A stretch of DNA of 40,885 bases from Saprolegnia diclina VS20 (taxonomy: Eukaryota; Oomycota; Saprolegniomycetes; Saprolegniales; Saprolegniaceae), in NCBI RefSeq assembly GCF_000281045.1, contig NW_008246070.1, positions 44,805-85,689 of the forward strand, given 5' to 3'. How positions within the stretch are numbered: position 1 is the stretch's first letter; every line of letters begins with the position of its first letter. Both the position numbers and the translations under genes were made by a program. The notes beneath the pieces are model-generated. The model searched no databases. It saw only the letters and a list, made by a program, of their open reading frames with translations, and was not told the DNA's origin. Below are positions 1 to 10,160 of this stretch, in pieces.

Positions 1-929
1 GTTACCGTGGGCTCCACGGTCGCAGTCGAGGGCACCGGCGAAACAGGCGTCTCGGTAGTCGGCACTGGAGGCGTCTGCGTTGGCGTCACCGTGCTTGGCG
101 CTGGAGTCGTCGGAATCGTTGGCACAGGCGTGGGCACTGGCGTCGCCGTGGTCGGAATCGGCGCGTCGGTTGTAGGGCGAGGTGTTCCTGTCGTCGGTGC
201 TGGTGTTTGCGTCGTCGGTGCTGGTGTCTCTGTCGCAGGCGACGGCGTGTCGGTGCAAGGCACTACAGTGGGAACGATTGTTGGTAGCGGCGTCGCCGTT
301 GTAGGCGCGGGCGTCGGGGAAGGTGTTGCCGTGCACGGGCTGATCGGGATTGGAGTCTCGGTCGACGTGGGCCGTGTCGGGGCAGCGCACCGGTGCTCAC
401 GAAAGGCGCCGTCCGACTCGATAGTCCACTGCACCCAGCTGCCATCACCGATACTGGTAGCGTGCACCATCGCGGTGTCAGCGTAGGCGCCAGCGACGCA
501 GTTGTTGCAGCGCGCGAGGAACTTGCCCGTGTCGGCTTGCAGCGCCACCTTGCCGTCGCCCGCCTCCTTGCACGTCCACTGGGCCCACGGCGCCGTCGTC
601 CAGTCGTCCACGTGCACAAACGCTTCGTCCGGGTACGCGGCCCCCGGCGCGCAGTTGTTGCATCGAGACAAGTACTTGCCCGAGTCGGCGCGCAGAGCGA
701 TCTTGCCGTTGCCCGTGTTGACGACAGTCCACTGCGCCCACGGCGACGAGGCGGGCGTCTTGACGTGCACGAAGGCCGAGTCCTTGTAGGCGCCGCCCGC
801 GACGCAGTTGTTGCAGCGACCAATGTAGTTGCCGGTATCCGATCGGAGCGAGATGACGTCGCCGTCCTTGAAACAGCACTGATCGGCGGCAACGACAGCC
901 GCAGCCGAGAACGCAGCAAAGCGCAGCAT
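1..929 (-). CDS. Secreted fascin-like beta-trefoil protein with Thr/Pro-rich tail (3' end outside window)
   Basis: The frame opens at an ATG at 929 and stays open to base 1, so the C-terminus lies outside the window (about 309 codons visible). Residues 1-15 (MLRFAAFSAAAVVAA) form a signal peptide. About 150 residues follow in three repeats spaced exactly 51 residues apart. Each repeat has an L-[RQ]-[SA]-D-[TS]-G-[NK]-[YF] strand, then R-C-N-N-C, and later W-[AV]-Q-W-T. The threefold repeat and the G-K-[IV]-A-L-x-A-D pattern fit a fascin/ricin-B type beta-trefoil. From about residue 185 the chain is dominated by T-P, P-T-T and P-V-P runs, a probable O-glycosylated stalk. Known: trefoils of this kind bind carbohydrate or actin. 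Inferred: a secreted or wall-associated lectin-like protein, with the CNNC pairs as disulfides. The ligand is unknown. The gene is divergent from the membrane-protein gene at 1511. Confidence 0.82.
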   Translation of the reverse strand, partial: MLRFAAFSAAAVVAADQCCFKDGDVISLRSDTGNYIGRCNNCVAGGAYKDSAFVHVKTPASSPWAQWTVVNTGNGKIALRADSGKYLSRCNNCAPGAAYPDEAFVHVDDWTTAPWAQWTCKEAGDGKVALQADTGKFLARCNNCVAGAYADTAMVHATSIGDGSWVQWTIESDGAFREHRCAAPTRPTSTETPIPISPCTATPSPTPAPTTATPLPTIVPTVVPCTDTPSPATETPAPTTQTPAPTTGTPRPTTDAPIPTTATPVPTPVPTIPTTPAPSTVTPTQTPPVPTTETPVSPVPSTATVEPTV

Positions 930-1510
930 TCGTCGTCGAGAGCGAATTGAAAAGTGAGACTCGTCGCCATTCGGATCAAAGTACCACCGGCGGCGGCGCG
1001 AGCACTGCATGTGCAGTGGCAGAAACCATCGATTTGCTTTGCTTTTCACGAGCACGGCCAGAGCCAGCGTCGACGCAGCGCGCAAGTAACGCGCATCGTA
1101 TGCAACGGATTGCCATATGGTGCCAAACGGACGGCCAGAAAGAGGCGGACATGTTCTCCACGAAGCTCCCCGAGATGCGCGCACCCATCGTCATACCCAC
1201 GCACGGCTGCCAGTACAACTACGAGGTACCACGTAGATACGTACGTGAAGACTCACTTGAACGTACTTGCGGGTGCAAAGTCGGTGGTGGTGACGCGCCA
1301 CCCACCATATTGGCGTTGGCGAGTCCTAGAGGAATGCCAGTGGTATTGGGCTGCACGTCACGTTACCACGAGCCCATCCGCTCATCCGCTGTGAGTAGTA
1401 CGTTCGATTGGCTTGGCTTCTCGTCGGCGCCATCTCGCCCACCGCGACGTCACAAATGATCGGTCGGACGGTTACGATTGCGTCATCAGGCGACACCGTT
1501 TCGCATCGAC
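930..1510. other. Divergent intergenic promoter region
   Basis: This 581-bp gap separates two divergent starts (929 on the minus strand, 1511 on the plus strand). It should hold both promoters. An inverted CCAAT box (ATTGG) lies at 1407-1411, 104 bp before the plus-strand start. Short open frames here lack the codon bias of the neighbouring genes and are not supported as coding. Confidence 0.5.
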
Positions 1511-4500
1511 ATGCCCTCGACGCTCGTGGCCGTAAAGGCGTCGCGCTGGGCACGCATGTATGACGTGGCAGGCGTCATGTACCTCGTGGCTTCGATGGGT
1601 CTCAGCGTCGTTGCGCTCTTTCTCTCGTCCGAGTACCTCGCCAATGACCTCTTCTGGCCGACTTTGCCGTCTTCGTCGGCGAGCTTCGCCGCTGTTTTCA
1701 ATAACAAGCTCGTGCTCGAGGCCGCTGAGCCAATACTGGACGTCACGCAGGCAGTCTTGGCGCCAAGTGTCGTCGGCAGCTTCTCGCCGGTGTACCCGCG
1801 ACCAACGAGCTTCACCCAGAACACGGCAAGCCACCACGCAGCCCACGGCCACCGACACCCAGCAACAAGCCAAGACCACACGAAGCACGCACAGCAGCAA
1901 CAAGCGGACCACGAACGCCACCACGACAGCCAGTAAACACAGCACCCCCAAGAGCACGACGAGCGCCTCCAGAGCGACAACGCCGCCGTGTACATGGAGA
2001 CTGTTTTGCGCAACACCGACGTCAACGCGTTCGCTGCGCTGACCCAAGGGCGATTCGAGGCCTACTTTACACAGCCGATCGCCGACACGGGTCACGACGG
2101 AGCAGAGTGGGTCGCCGCCCTCTACGCCCACAAGCGCATGTCTGCGGCCGACGAGGTGGCGCTCTGGGCCGCGCACGGCTGTCGTCGGTTCGTGCTGCAG
2201 TACGGCAACCGCGACCGCACGGGACTCCTCGAGACGATTCGCTTGCGCAACGTCTTCAACGTCGAGTACGCGTACCCGATCAAGGCGATCGAGAAGGTGT
2301 CGCCGACGCTCTACTGGACGACGAGCAACTTGTACGGCCTCTTGTACGACGACTTGTACGCGCTAAAGCCCAACATGAGCTTCATTCGAAGCACGCCGAC
2401 CTTTTGGGCCGACGACAACCCGAGTTTGATCGAGACGTACAACAACGGCAGTCCTCTCAGCGCGTTGGCCGCCGCGCTGCACGCGCAGGTCGGTCTCCTC
2501 GGGGCCATCGACGCCGTCTGGGTTCCACCACCGGCCGCACTCGTGGCTGCCGTGCGTCAGCTCCAGAGCGCTGTCACTGCAGGCGCGCAAGTCAACCCTG
2601 CGCTTCAACGCTTTCTTCTAGCCGGCGACAATGCTATGGTCTTGACGCCGACACCACGGCAATGGCAAGACCCGTCGCTGCGTTTTGCGGGCGGGAACCT
2701 GCTCTGCCTCACGGGGGCGCGCCAGACGTACGTGCAGGAGGCCATTGGCTACGACGATGCGTGCAGCACGCAGATGCCGCTGGCAGTGCCGTGGGACCCG
2801 CTGCGGAGCCTCTTCGCCGTCGCCTTTACGAACGGCACATGGACCGGCGCCATTTGTGCCCAGTGTCCCAGCGCGCAAGCAATGGCCTGCAACGCAGCCT
2901 TGGGACGCACCCACGCCGCAGCACAGACGCTGTCGCTCGGCAACATGACGATATCGTCGCTGCCACCGATTGCGCTGACGCAATACGTGTTTACTTCGGC
3001 GAACGCCACTGGCGCGCCGCAGATCCAGCTGCAGCAGATTCTCGACCCGTCCTGGTCCTTCTTCGGCGCCATGATGCTCTACGACTGGGCAACCAACGCG
3101 CGCGAGGTGCTCTCGCTCCAAGGAGACGTGCAGAAGATCGTCGCCATCTCCAAGGCGTATACGCCTATACCCCCGACGTTCACGCCACCGTCTGCGATGC
3201 TGGGCACATACCTGTGCGTCCTCTCGTCGACAGTGAGTCTCTGGCTCGTTTTACTTGGCGTGATGGTCCTAATCCTGCGTCGTCGACGCCACCGCGCCCG
3301 CGACCTCTTCTTCTTCAACCGCATCACGAGCGCTGTATGGGTGACGCGCGTTGCAGTCATTATTCGAGGCGCGACGGCAGTGGCAATCTTGGCCACGAGC
3401 GAGCTCACAGCGGCGCCCAAGCCGGCACTGAGCTACCTTAGCATCCTGTCGCGGTCCCCGCTTGCTTCATGTCTCCTCGCGAATGAGGCCAACTGGCTTC
3501 TCTACGTTGTGCATGAGCTCATCGCGCCCATCTGTCGCCCTGGCGCGCTCAAGCGGGTGGCGCCACTCGCAACACTTCTCTGTGGCGTCTGTATAGCTCT
3601 CTTGGACGTCTTGTCGCCAGTTCAAGTCTCGGCGACGCTATATCGCAGCTGCCACACTGTGAACATGGATCAAATGGTGTACTGCAATAGCGGCTCGGTG
3701 GATATCGGGAGCTGGTATCGAGCGCTGTGGATCGCAATCATCGTACTCGTCGCCGGTCTCGGGACGATGGTCGCAGCAGCTCTGCAGCCGCCGCAGCCGG
3801 CTAGGAAACTGATCGAGGTCTCGCCGTACCTTTCGTGGGCAGCACTTACCTTCTTGGAGGACACGACCGTGCTAGATGACGCCGTCTTGGCTATGAGTGG
3901 GATCTTTCGTACGTCGGAGCAAAGGCTCTTTGATAGCAAGCTCTGGCTCTTTGTACAGAGACCGACGCCCAACTCGCCAACGTCGATGCTGCTCCAAGAT
4001 GCGCTGCCGCCGGCGCCAGAACCAGTGGACAAGCGCAGCCGACGACTCTTCCATCGCAGCCTTGCGCTCGGAGGCATCGTGTACCTCGCGTTTACTCTCT
4101 CTAACAACATTGCCTACTTGGGTGTCCTCGCGACCGGGCTCTCCAACGACTTTGGCTGGTCCGGCTTCAACACGTCAGGCATGCACGTCTACCTCGCCAA
4201 GCGCGTCAACTTTGAGCTTCTCCTCGCGTCCAAGACTACTCTCTTGCTCGACAGTCCGTCGCTCGGGGACGTGGGCGCCAACTACAGCGGCACAAACACT
4301 AACGTGCTTTGGCCTCCAACGCTGGCGCGGCGCGAGCTCTTCCGGCCCGATGCTGCTTTGGAGGGTGTCATCGCGGGTCTTCGCTCGATGAACCCGTGCA
4401 ACCTGCCGTGGATGTTTACGCAATACTGCTTTGTCGACTTTGACCGGCGGTGGTCGATGGCTGCGACGGCGGCGCGTCACGTGCGCTGCAGCACAAGATA

Positions 4501-6709
4501 CAAACCGAACGGCGCTGTGTACTTGGAGGCGCCGCTGCGCAATCTTGGCGACTGGGACGCGTGGCACCGCTGCTGGGGAGACTCGTTCGACATCGGCCTT
4601 GCTTCGCACCTGCAAGAGTCTGAGGCGGGTCGGCGCTGGCTAGCATCGGTTGCCACCGGCGGCGTCGCAATACCGGATGAAGTGGTCTACTGGCACGCGC
4701 ACGGTATCGACAGCTTCGTTCTGCAGTGGCAAAACTTCAAACTCACGGGCTTTCAAGACGCGATGGTGCTGGCGACGGCGCTCGGCACTGCGTATTCGCT
4801 GCCACTCACGACGTTCACCGGGTCGTTCCGCTTGGACATGCAAACGTCCATGCACTTGTACTGGGCGCCCGCGAACGACTTTTGGGCTATCGCAAGCAAC
4901 GCGTCCGGCGTTGGCGGAAGCAGTCTCGTTCGCACGTCGGCCAACTTTATGTATGCCAACACGACACCGGACGCCGTCTTGCGCTCCAACGGCTCGCTCG
5001 CGTCGCCGCTGCCCGCCGGCCTCGCCCCCGTCGTCACCGCTCTCGGGCCGTTCGGCGCCATTGATACCAACTACGTCCCGTGTCCGGCGTCGCTCATCAC
5101 GTACCTCGGCACCTTCTCGCATACGCTTTCAATGCTGCTGTTTACAGACCCCCACGCAGCACTGAAGTATTCGCAGCTGCCAATCAAGTCGTTCCTTGGG
5201 CCTATGCCGCATCGCCTCTTGCACCAAACCGACGTCAACATTGTCGGCGGCGACCTGCTGTGCGGCGGTGTCGTCGCCGGCGCCCAGCCCTCGCTCGGCC
5301 TCTTCATGTCGTTTGGCGTCAACAACCTCTGCAACTGGTGGTACAGCGAGGCGATGTCGCCAACGGCCGCCCAGCTGCTCTTTGCACTGCTCGCGTTTGA
5401 CGTCAACGCCAACCTCGTCGACGCCGATGACTTTTGCAGCCAAGACGTGTTTGTCGAAGCCACGTGCGCGGGTCTCTACGTGGCGCACATCCACTTTCTC
5501 AGTACGTACAACTTGACGACATTCCAGTCGCTCGCGGCAACGACGATCGCCGTCCGCGCGGACGTCCGAGCCATCGGTGTTGGCCTCGTGCAGTTTTTGC
5601 AGCCAATCAATGGAACGACGGAGCAGACGCTGTACGAAGCGCACCTCTTGGACGACGACGACCGCAACTGGAGCTTCTATAGCTGGTGTTTTCTCTACGA
5701 GTGGGCGATCGGGCTTCGCGAAGTCGTCGCGTTCGAAGGAGATTTTGGCACGCTCCCGCTCCTCTCGAGCGCCATCTACCCCGCCACAGTGACACTCGAC
5801 CCGTCCCAAGTGCCCACGCAGATTGCATATCTCTTCCATGCGTGCGCCACGTACGTCACGTACGTCTTCATCGTGCTGTCAGGCGTCCTCAGCGTCTACA
5901 GCCTCGCGTGTCGCGGCCGTATCGAGGGCTGGAGCCTCTTTGACATCAACCGGCTCGTGGGGCACGTGTGGGTGGGGCGTCCGCTCTTGGTTCTCCGGTC
6001 CATCACGGCCATGTGGCTTCTCAACACGACGCCATTGACCCTGACCCTGACGCCTCACGCAGGCACGCGCCTCGCGTCGCCGCCGCTGCCATGGTACACG
6101 ACGCTCCTCGCGGCCTCGGAGCTCACGTGGCTTGTCTACATCGTCAACGACCTTTTGAGCTGCTTCTTGCACCAGCGCACGCCCCACTACGCGACGCACA
6201 GCTCGTTCTTGACGTACGTCTGCGCCGTCGTCTTTACGTTAGCGTGGCCGCAAGGCTACGTCGCGACGCTCCGCCGGACGTGCGTCTACGTCGATATGGA
6301 CGCGGCGCTCTCGTGCTCGAGCGCAACCATCGATATTGGCAACGTCGTGCGCATCGCTGCAGACGGCGCGTTGGTGCTCTGTTGCGTCGGCCTCGCCGGA
6401 CGGTACGAGTGCTGGGCGCACCGGCACCGGCACAAGATCGTGCTGCCGACTGCGCTCTTGAGCTCGGTAGGCTACTACATGCTATACCTCGAGCACTGGT
6501 GCGTCAACGGCGGCGTATACGTCGACCAAGCGTCGGCCGCCATGGCGGGCCTCCTCACGGTCTACTGGCAAGAGTCGCTCTACATCTTTGACATCAAGCT
6601 GTGGCGGCTTCATCGCAAGCCGAGCTACCGCGGCGAGCTCGACCTCCTCACACAGCGACGCTTCCACTACGCGATTCCGCTGGACGACCTCGCGGTCATG
6701 GCGCCGTAG
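1511..6709 (+). CDS. Very large multi-pass membrane protein built of two tandem homologous halves
   Basis: About 1,670 residues if an intron at about 1790-1972 is removed; the frame before and after it is the same and a TAA at 1934-1936 lies inside. The ATG at 1511 is preferred over an upstream TTG. Each half has an N-terminal membrane span (about residues 17-39, and again near 790-812), then about 450 outward-facing residues rich in N-x-[ST] sequons, then a cluster of spans. Each half ends on a matching segment (F-D-S-K-L-W-L in half 1, F-D-I-K-L-W-R in half 2). Other paired landmarks are A-V-Y-[ML]-E-x-x-L-R-N and R-[RS]-F-V-L-Q-[YW]. The halves are clearly diverged, so the duplication is old. 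I do not recognise the family; it looks lineage-specific, possibly a surface receptor or transporter. It converges on the zinc-finger gene, with 35 bp between their stops. Confidence 0.8.
1790..1972 (+). other. Probable intron, or Thr-codon-rich insert, in the first half of the large membrane protein
   Basis: The 183-nt stretch starts with GTGTAC and ends in CTCCAG, a multiple of three. The gene's own frame contains one stop here. In another frame the stretch reads as about 60 Thr/Ser/Lys-rich residues without a stop. In the second half of the protein the matching place holds about 65 well-formed residues around N-P-C-N-L-P-W-M-F-T-Q-Y-C, with no counterpart here. It is much longer than the other introns of this window. 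Intron is my preferred reading; exact borders are uncertain. Confidence 0.45.
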
Positions 6710-6744
6710 GTGGACAGGCGTAATAGCTAACGATTGTATTAGCA

Positions 6745-7888
6745 CTATTTCAACAACTCTATCGTCGCGAGACTGGTCGATTCGGGCTTGACGTCCGGAG
6801 CGATCTCGGCTTTGAGATTTGGAATCATCTCGGCTTCCGGAGACATGTCATTCGTCTGGATGCCGTCGACGAGCGCCTGCATCCACAGCCCGTCGTCGTC
6901 GTCATGCGGCGCCAACACTGGTAGCTCCATCTTCTGGCTACCCAAGAGCCGCGCTCGGATCTTGTCTTGCGAGAGCCCTTGGCGTTGCCGCGGTGTGCGG
7001 AGCTGCGGGTCGACGTCACCGTGGTACCTCGCAATGTGCCGCTTGAGCACGTGCTTGTACGTGAAGACTTCGAGGCAAACGTCGCAGGCGAACCGCCGCG
7101 CGCGCTCGTGCACGGTGCGCGTGTGCGAGTTGAGGTTCGTCTTGGAGAGGTACGTCTTGCCGCAGTCGGGACACGGGAACCGCGTCGGTGCGCCCTCGTG
7201 CAACCGCTCGTGTTCGCGCAGCGTCTTGCGCGAGCTCAGCGTCGCGTGACACACCAAGCACGTGAAATGGACGTCGACGTCGGAAAGGCCGATCGTGAGC
7301 GTCGCGCCGCTGTGGCTCGAGAGCGTGTGCTTGGTCAGGAGGCACTTCTTCGTAAACGCCGCCGTACATCCCGGCTCAGGGCACGGGAACGGTATAACGC
7401 CTGTGTGGACAAAGGCGTGGGCTTGAAGTCCCGACTTCTTCTTGAACGCCGCTTGGCACACAGTGCAGACGTACGGCCGCGCCGCGTTGTCGTGCGCTGC
7501 GGCTACATGCCTCGTGAGCCCATGCTTGTAGACGAACGCGGCGCCGCATCGGTCGCAGACGTGGGCCCGCTTCGTGTCTATGGATAAAGTCGCCTCCGAG
7601 CCATCGTACGGTCGTGGCGCGTACCTTCGTGCACGGCCTTGACGTGCCGGACCAAGTGGTCTTTCCTATTGCATGCGTGGGCGGCGAGGCGTACGCGGCG
7701 ACGTACCGTTGGTAGGCTTTGCCGCAGGCGTCGTGCGGGCAGACAAAGTTGCGCTCGCCGGTGTGGCTCAGCTGGTGCTGGAGCAAGTGGGCGTTCTTGG
7801 TGAAGCTCGCGCCGCAGTCGTCGCAGACGTGGACGCGCAGCTGGTCGTCGGGCCCGTCGTCCGACACCAAGTCCCAACCCGAGTCCAT
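6745..7888 (-). CDS. Eight-finger C2H2 zinc-finger protein, TFIIIA-like
   Basis: Three exons (7888-7707, 7665-7625, 7577-6745) with introns of 41 nt (7706-7666, GTACGT...TAG) and 47 nt (7624-7578, GTACGC...TAG) give about 351 residues. The introns are needed: joining exons 1 and 2 restores a perfect finger across GKAYQRKDHLVRH. Eight consecutive C2H2 fingers fill most of the protein, followed by an acidic tail of about 75 residues. Several match TFIIIA in order: finger 1 (HTGERNFVCPHDAC) with TFIIIA finger 2, finger 4 (A-F-K-K-K...H-T-G-V-I-P) with finger 4, and fingers 7-8 with fingers 8-9. Known role of TFIIIA: binds the 5S rRNA gene and 5S RNA and recruits TFIIIC/RNA polymerase III. Zinc-finger identity is near certain; the TFIIIA assignment is likely but rests on remembered family sequences. 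On this strand an A/T-rich TATATATA stretch lies about 50-65 bp before the ATG. An in-frame ATG at 7960 would add 24 residues. Confidence 0.85.
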
Positions 7889-9135
7889 CGCGCGATCCAA
7901 CCAGTGCCACGACTGCGGACCAATCCTACGCCGCCATCGTATATATATTTTATTCAGCATACAAAAAACAAGCTATTTAATACAAAATCTCGATTTGTGC
8001 GGCAGAAGCGCGCGAACTTCGCGCTCGTCAGACGAATTCGACTAGCTAAGGTTTAGTCGATTCATAGCGACTAAAGCGGGAGGGATCTGCTCGTCGTGCA
8101 GTTCGCTTATTTGTGCACGCTACACACGAGCTGCGGCTTCTATTTGTCTGGATGCATAGCGACGCGGTCGTGGCGATGCAACTTGGAACACTTCGAATAC
8201 TCCTACATCGTCGTACTGCACGAGGCTTAGTTAGTCGACGAAGTACACATGGAGTTGATCATTGCGCTGTCGCAGTGGCGATCTGCCAGCCGCGCCGTCT
8301 CGATGATACACGGCGCCACTCTACGAAGACTGGCTTCTCCGCGCTGCAGGAAACGACTTCAAGTCCACACGCATCTCGCCCTCGCAAGAAGCACCGTGAA
8401 CGTCATCTCGCTCGCGCAGGTACAGCACCCAGTAGGTCGTCCTATATCTACTAGCCGCTTGTACTATACTAGTACGAGACTCACCGTGAAGGAACAAAAG
8501 CGGAGAACCCATCGTGCGAGACACACGATAGCTGTCGCGTCTCCTACACGTTGGTTGCTACTCACACAGAGCCCAGCTACGCTCTTGAGCTGCTGCGCCG
8601 CCTCGAGCGAACGCCAGTCGAACGTTATTAGTTAGTCGCCACGGCCCGCGCGTTCGGCGGCAAATAATCTGTGGTGGCCTGGCGTGCGCGCCGCAACATT
8701 ACGAATAATTAGTCGACCGCAAATGAGAACGCGGCCTCGCAGCGATGTACACTTTGCAAGTCACGTGTCCCATCCTGAACACAATCCGGCCCTCTACCAC
8801 GCGACCGACTAAACGACTAACTCTGAATCAGCTTGAATGGCAGCAATTCTAGGCCACGCGCGGTCGCACGCCAGCGTCTCTCGACTTGGCAATGCAGCTG
8901 CGTACACGGTACATATTTACGTGGCGGACAAGGTGCACGCAGCGCCAGTACAGTGTACGAGTAGCTGGCGTCGACTGAGGAGCTGAGGAAACGAAGTTGC
9001 GCGCAGCTGGTTGCAGGCTGGTCCGGATCCGGATAGAGTGCATACAAATCTAGAAACGAAAAAAGGTCCAGTGTGGTGGGCCGAGCTGCCACTTGCGAGC
9101 AAGCCGCCGACCAGCCGCCCATCGCCTTCGGTATC
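7889..9135. other. 1.25-kb gap with a heptamer cluster; no gene supported
   Basis: The gap holds the divergent promoters of the zinc-finger gene and of the gene starting at 9136. Near 7937-7950 an A/T-rich TATATATA stretch faces the zinc-finger gene. From 8053 to 8820 the heptamer TTAGTCG or its complement occurs seven times (separate entry). Small open frames here (for example around 8113-8640 and 8817-9188) lack the third-position G/C bias and recognisable domains. Confidence 0.5.
8053..8820. repeat. Cluster of seven TTAGTCG / CGACTAA heptamers
   Basis: Exact copies lie at 8053-8059, 8231-8237, 8632-8638 and 8709-8715 (TTAGTCG), and at 8068-8074, 8806-8812 and 8814-8820 (CGACTAA). By chance about 0.1 copy is expected in this length counting both strands. 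Two pairs are close: an inverted pair at 8053/8068 and a direct pair at 8806/8814. Spacing between the rest is irregular, so this is not a tandem satellite. A dispersed protein-binding site or remnants of a decayed repeat are both possible. Confidence 0.5.
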
Positions 9136-10115
9136 ATGGGCAACTCGTGCGCGCGCATCAACCTCGAGCATGTCAACACCGACTCCATGTCCTCCGTGCA
9201 GCAGCGCCAGGTACGCTCGTCAAAGCTGTGCCAAGCTCACCAACTGCAGCAGCGCCACTGGACCGACTCGACGCAGCCGTCGTCCGCGAGCCACGCCGAA
9301 GAGATGGCGCGCCGGCCAAAGTCGTCGTCGACAGGCAGCGCTGGGCGCAAGTCGTCCAAGTTCTCGTTCAACTACAAGCGCAAGGACTCGGAGTTCCCGA
9401 TCGTGCAGGAGGCGGGCACGCTCGAGATTGGCAACTCGCGCTCGGGCTTCAAGTACACGAGCATGCCCATAAAGAAGCGCAACGGCGAGTTCTACCGGTC
9501 CGACACCAACGATGAAATGGTACGTTGAACGGCCAACGCCTTATCACGTCGGTGGCTAATTTTGGCCATTTGCAGATGAGCATCGACATCGACTTGATCC
9601 TCGGGACGCCGCCCGACTCGCCCGGCGTCATCCACGCCCGGTGGGGCGAGCCGGTTGAGGACCCGGACGAGGAAGAAACGTGCATGGACTTCAAGGGCAA
9701 CCCGTTCCGCGTTGGTTTCTGCATCAACTGCCAAAAGCAGCACGAGATTGACGCGTCGGGCGAGGTCAAGACCGTGCTCGAGTACAAGCGCATCTCGCAC
9801 TTCAACGCGTGGCAGCTACAACTACCGGCGAACCCCAACATCTCGGTCCACCCGGACGCGGTCGTGGGCGTCGGCCGCGCCAACACGAGCCACAGCCGGC
9901 GGAACTTGACGTTCTCGAACCTCAGCGACAGCAGCCGCGAGTCGGACGTGGATCTGACCGAGATCCTCCGCCAGCGCCGCGATATCCTGCTCAAGCTGCA
10001 AGGCCTCAAGTACGCGCCGTCCCAAGTGCCCTCGACGGCCGTGTACAGCAGCACGGGCAGCAGCGCGTCGTCGCGCTCGGCCCAGCGAGACCCATCGAAC
10101 GAAGATTGGTTATAG
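9136..10115 (+). CDS. Conserved-looking protein of unknown function with putative N-myristoylation site
   Basis: The ATG at 9136 gives MGNSCARINLE, a good N-myristoylation start (Gly2) with Cys5 as a possible palmitoylation site; this favours it over an in-frame GTG at 9073. A clear 56-nt intron (9520-9575, GTACGT...TTGCAG) joins two ATG codons in phase. A second candidate intron of 39 nt (9211-9249, GTACGC, CTCAC branch-like element, CTGCAG) is in frame whether removed or kept, so the product is 307 or 294 residues. After a Ser/Gln-rich start comes a conserved-looking core with F-S-F-N-Y-K-R-K, D-L-I-L-G-T-P-P-D-S-P, M-D-F-K-G-N-P-F-R and C-I-N-C-Q-K-Q-H, then a Ser-rich tail. I do not recognise the fold. 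Inferred place: inner face of the plasma membrane. It is convergent with the ASH-domain gene, 45 bp away. Confidence 0.75.
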
Positions 10116-10160
10116 ACTGCGCACGTTCTAACTCGTTTATTTATGACAACTACATACTTG

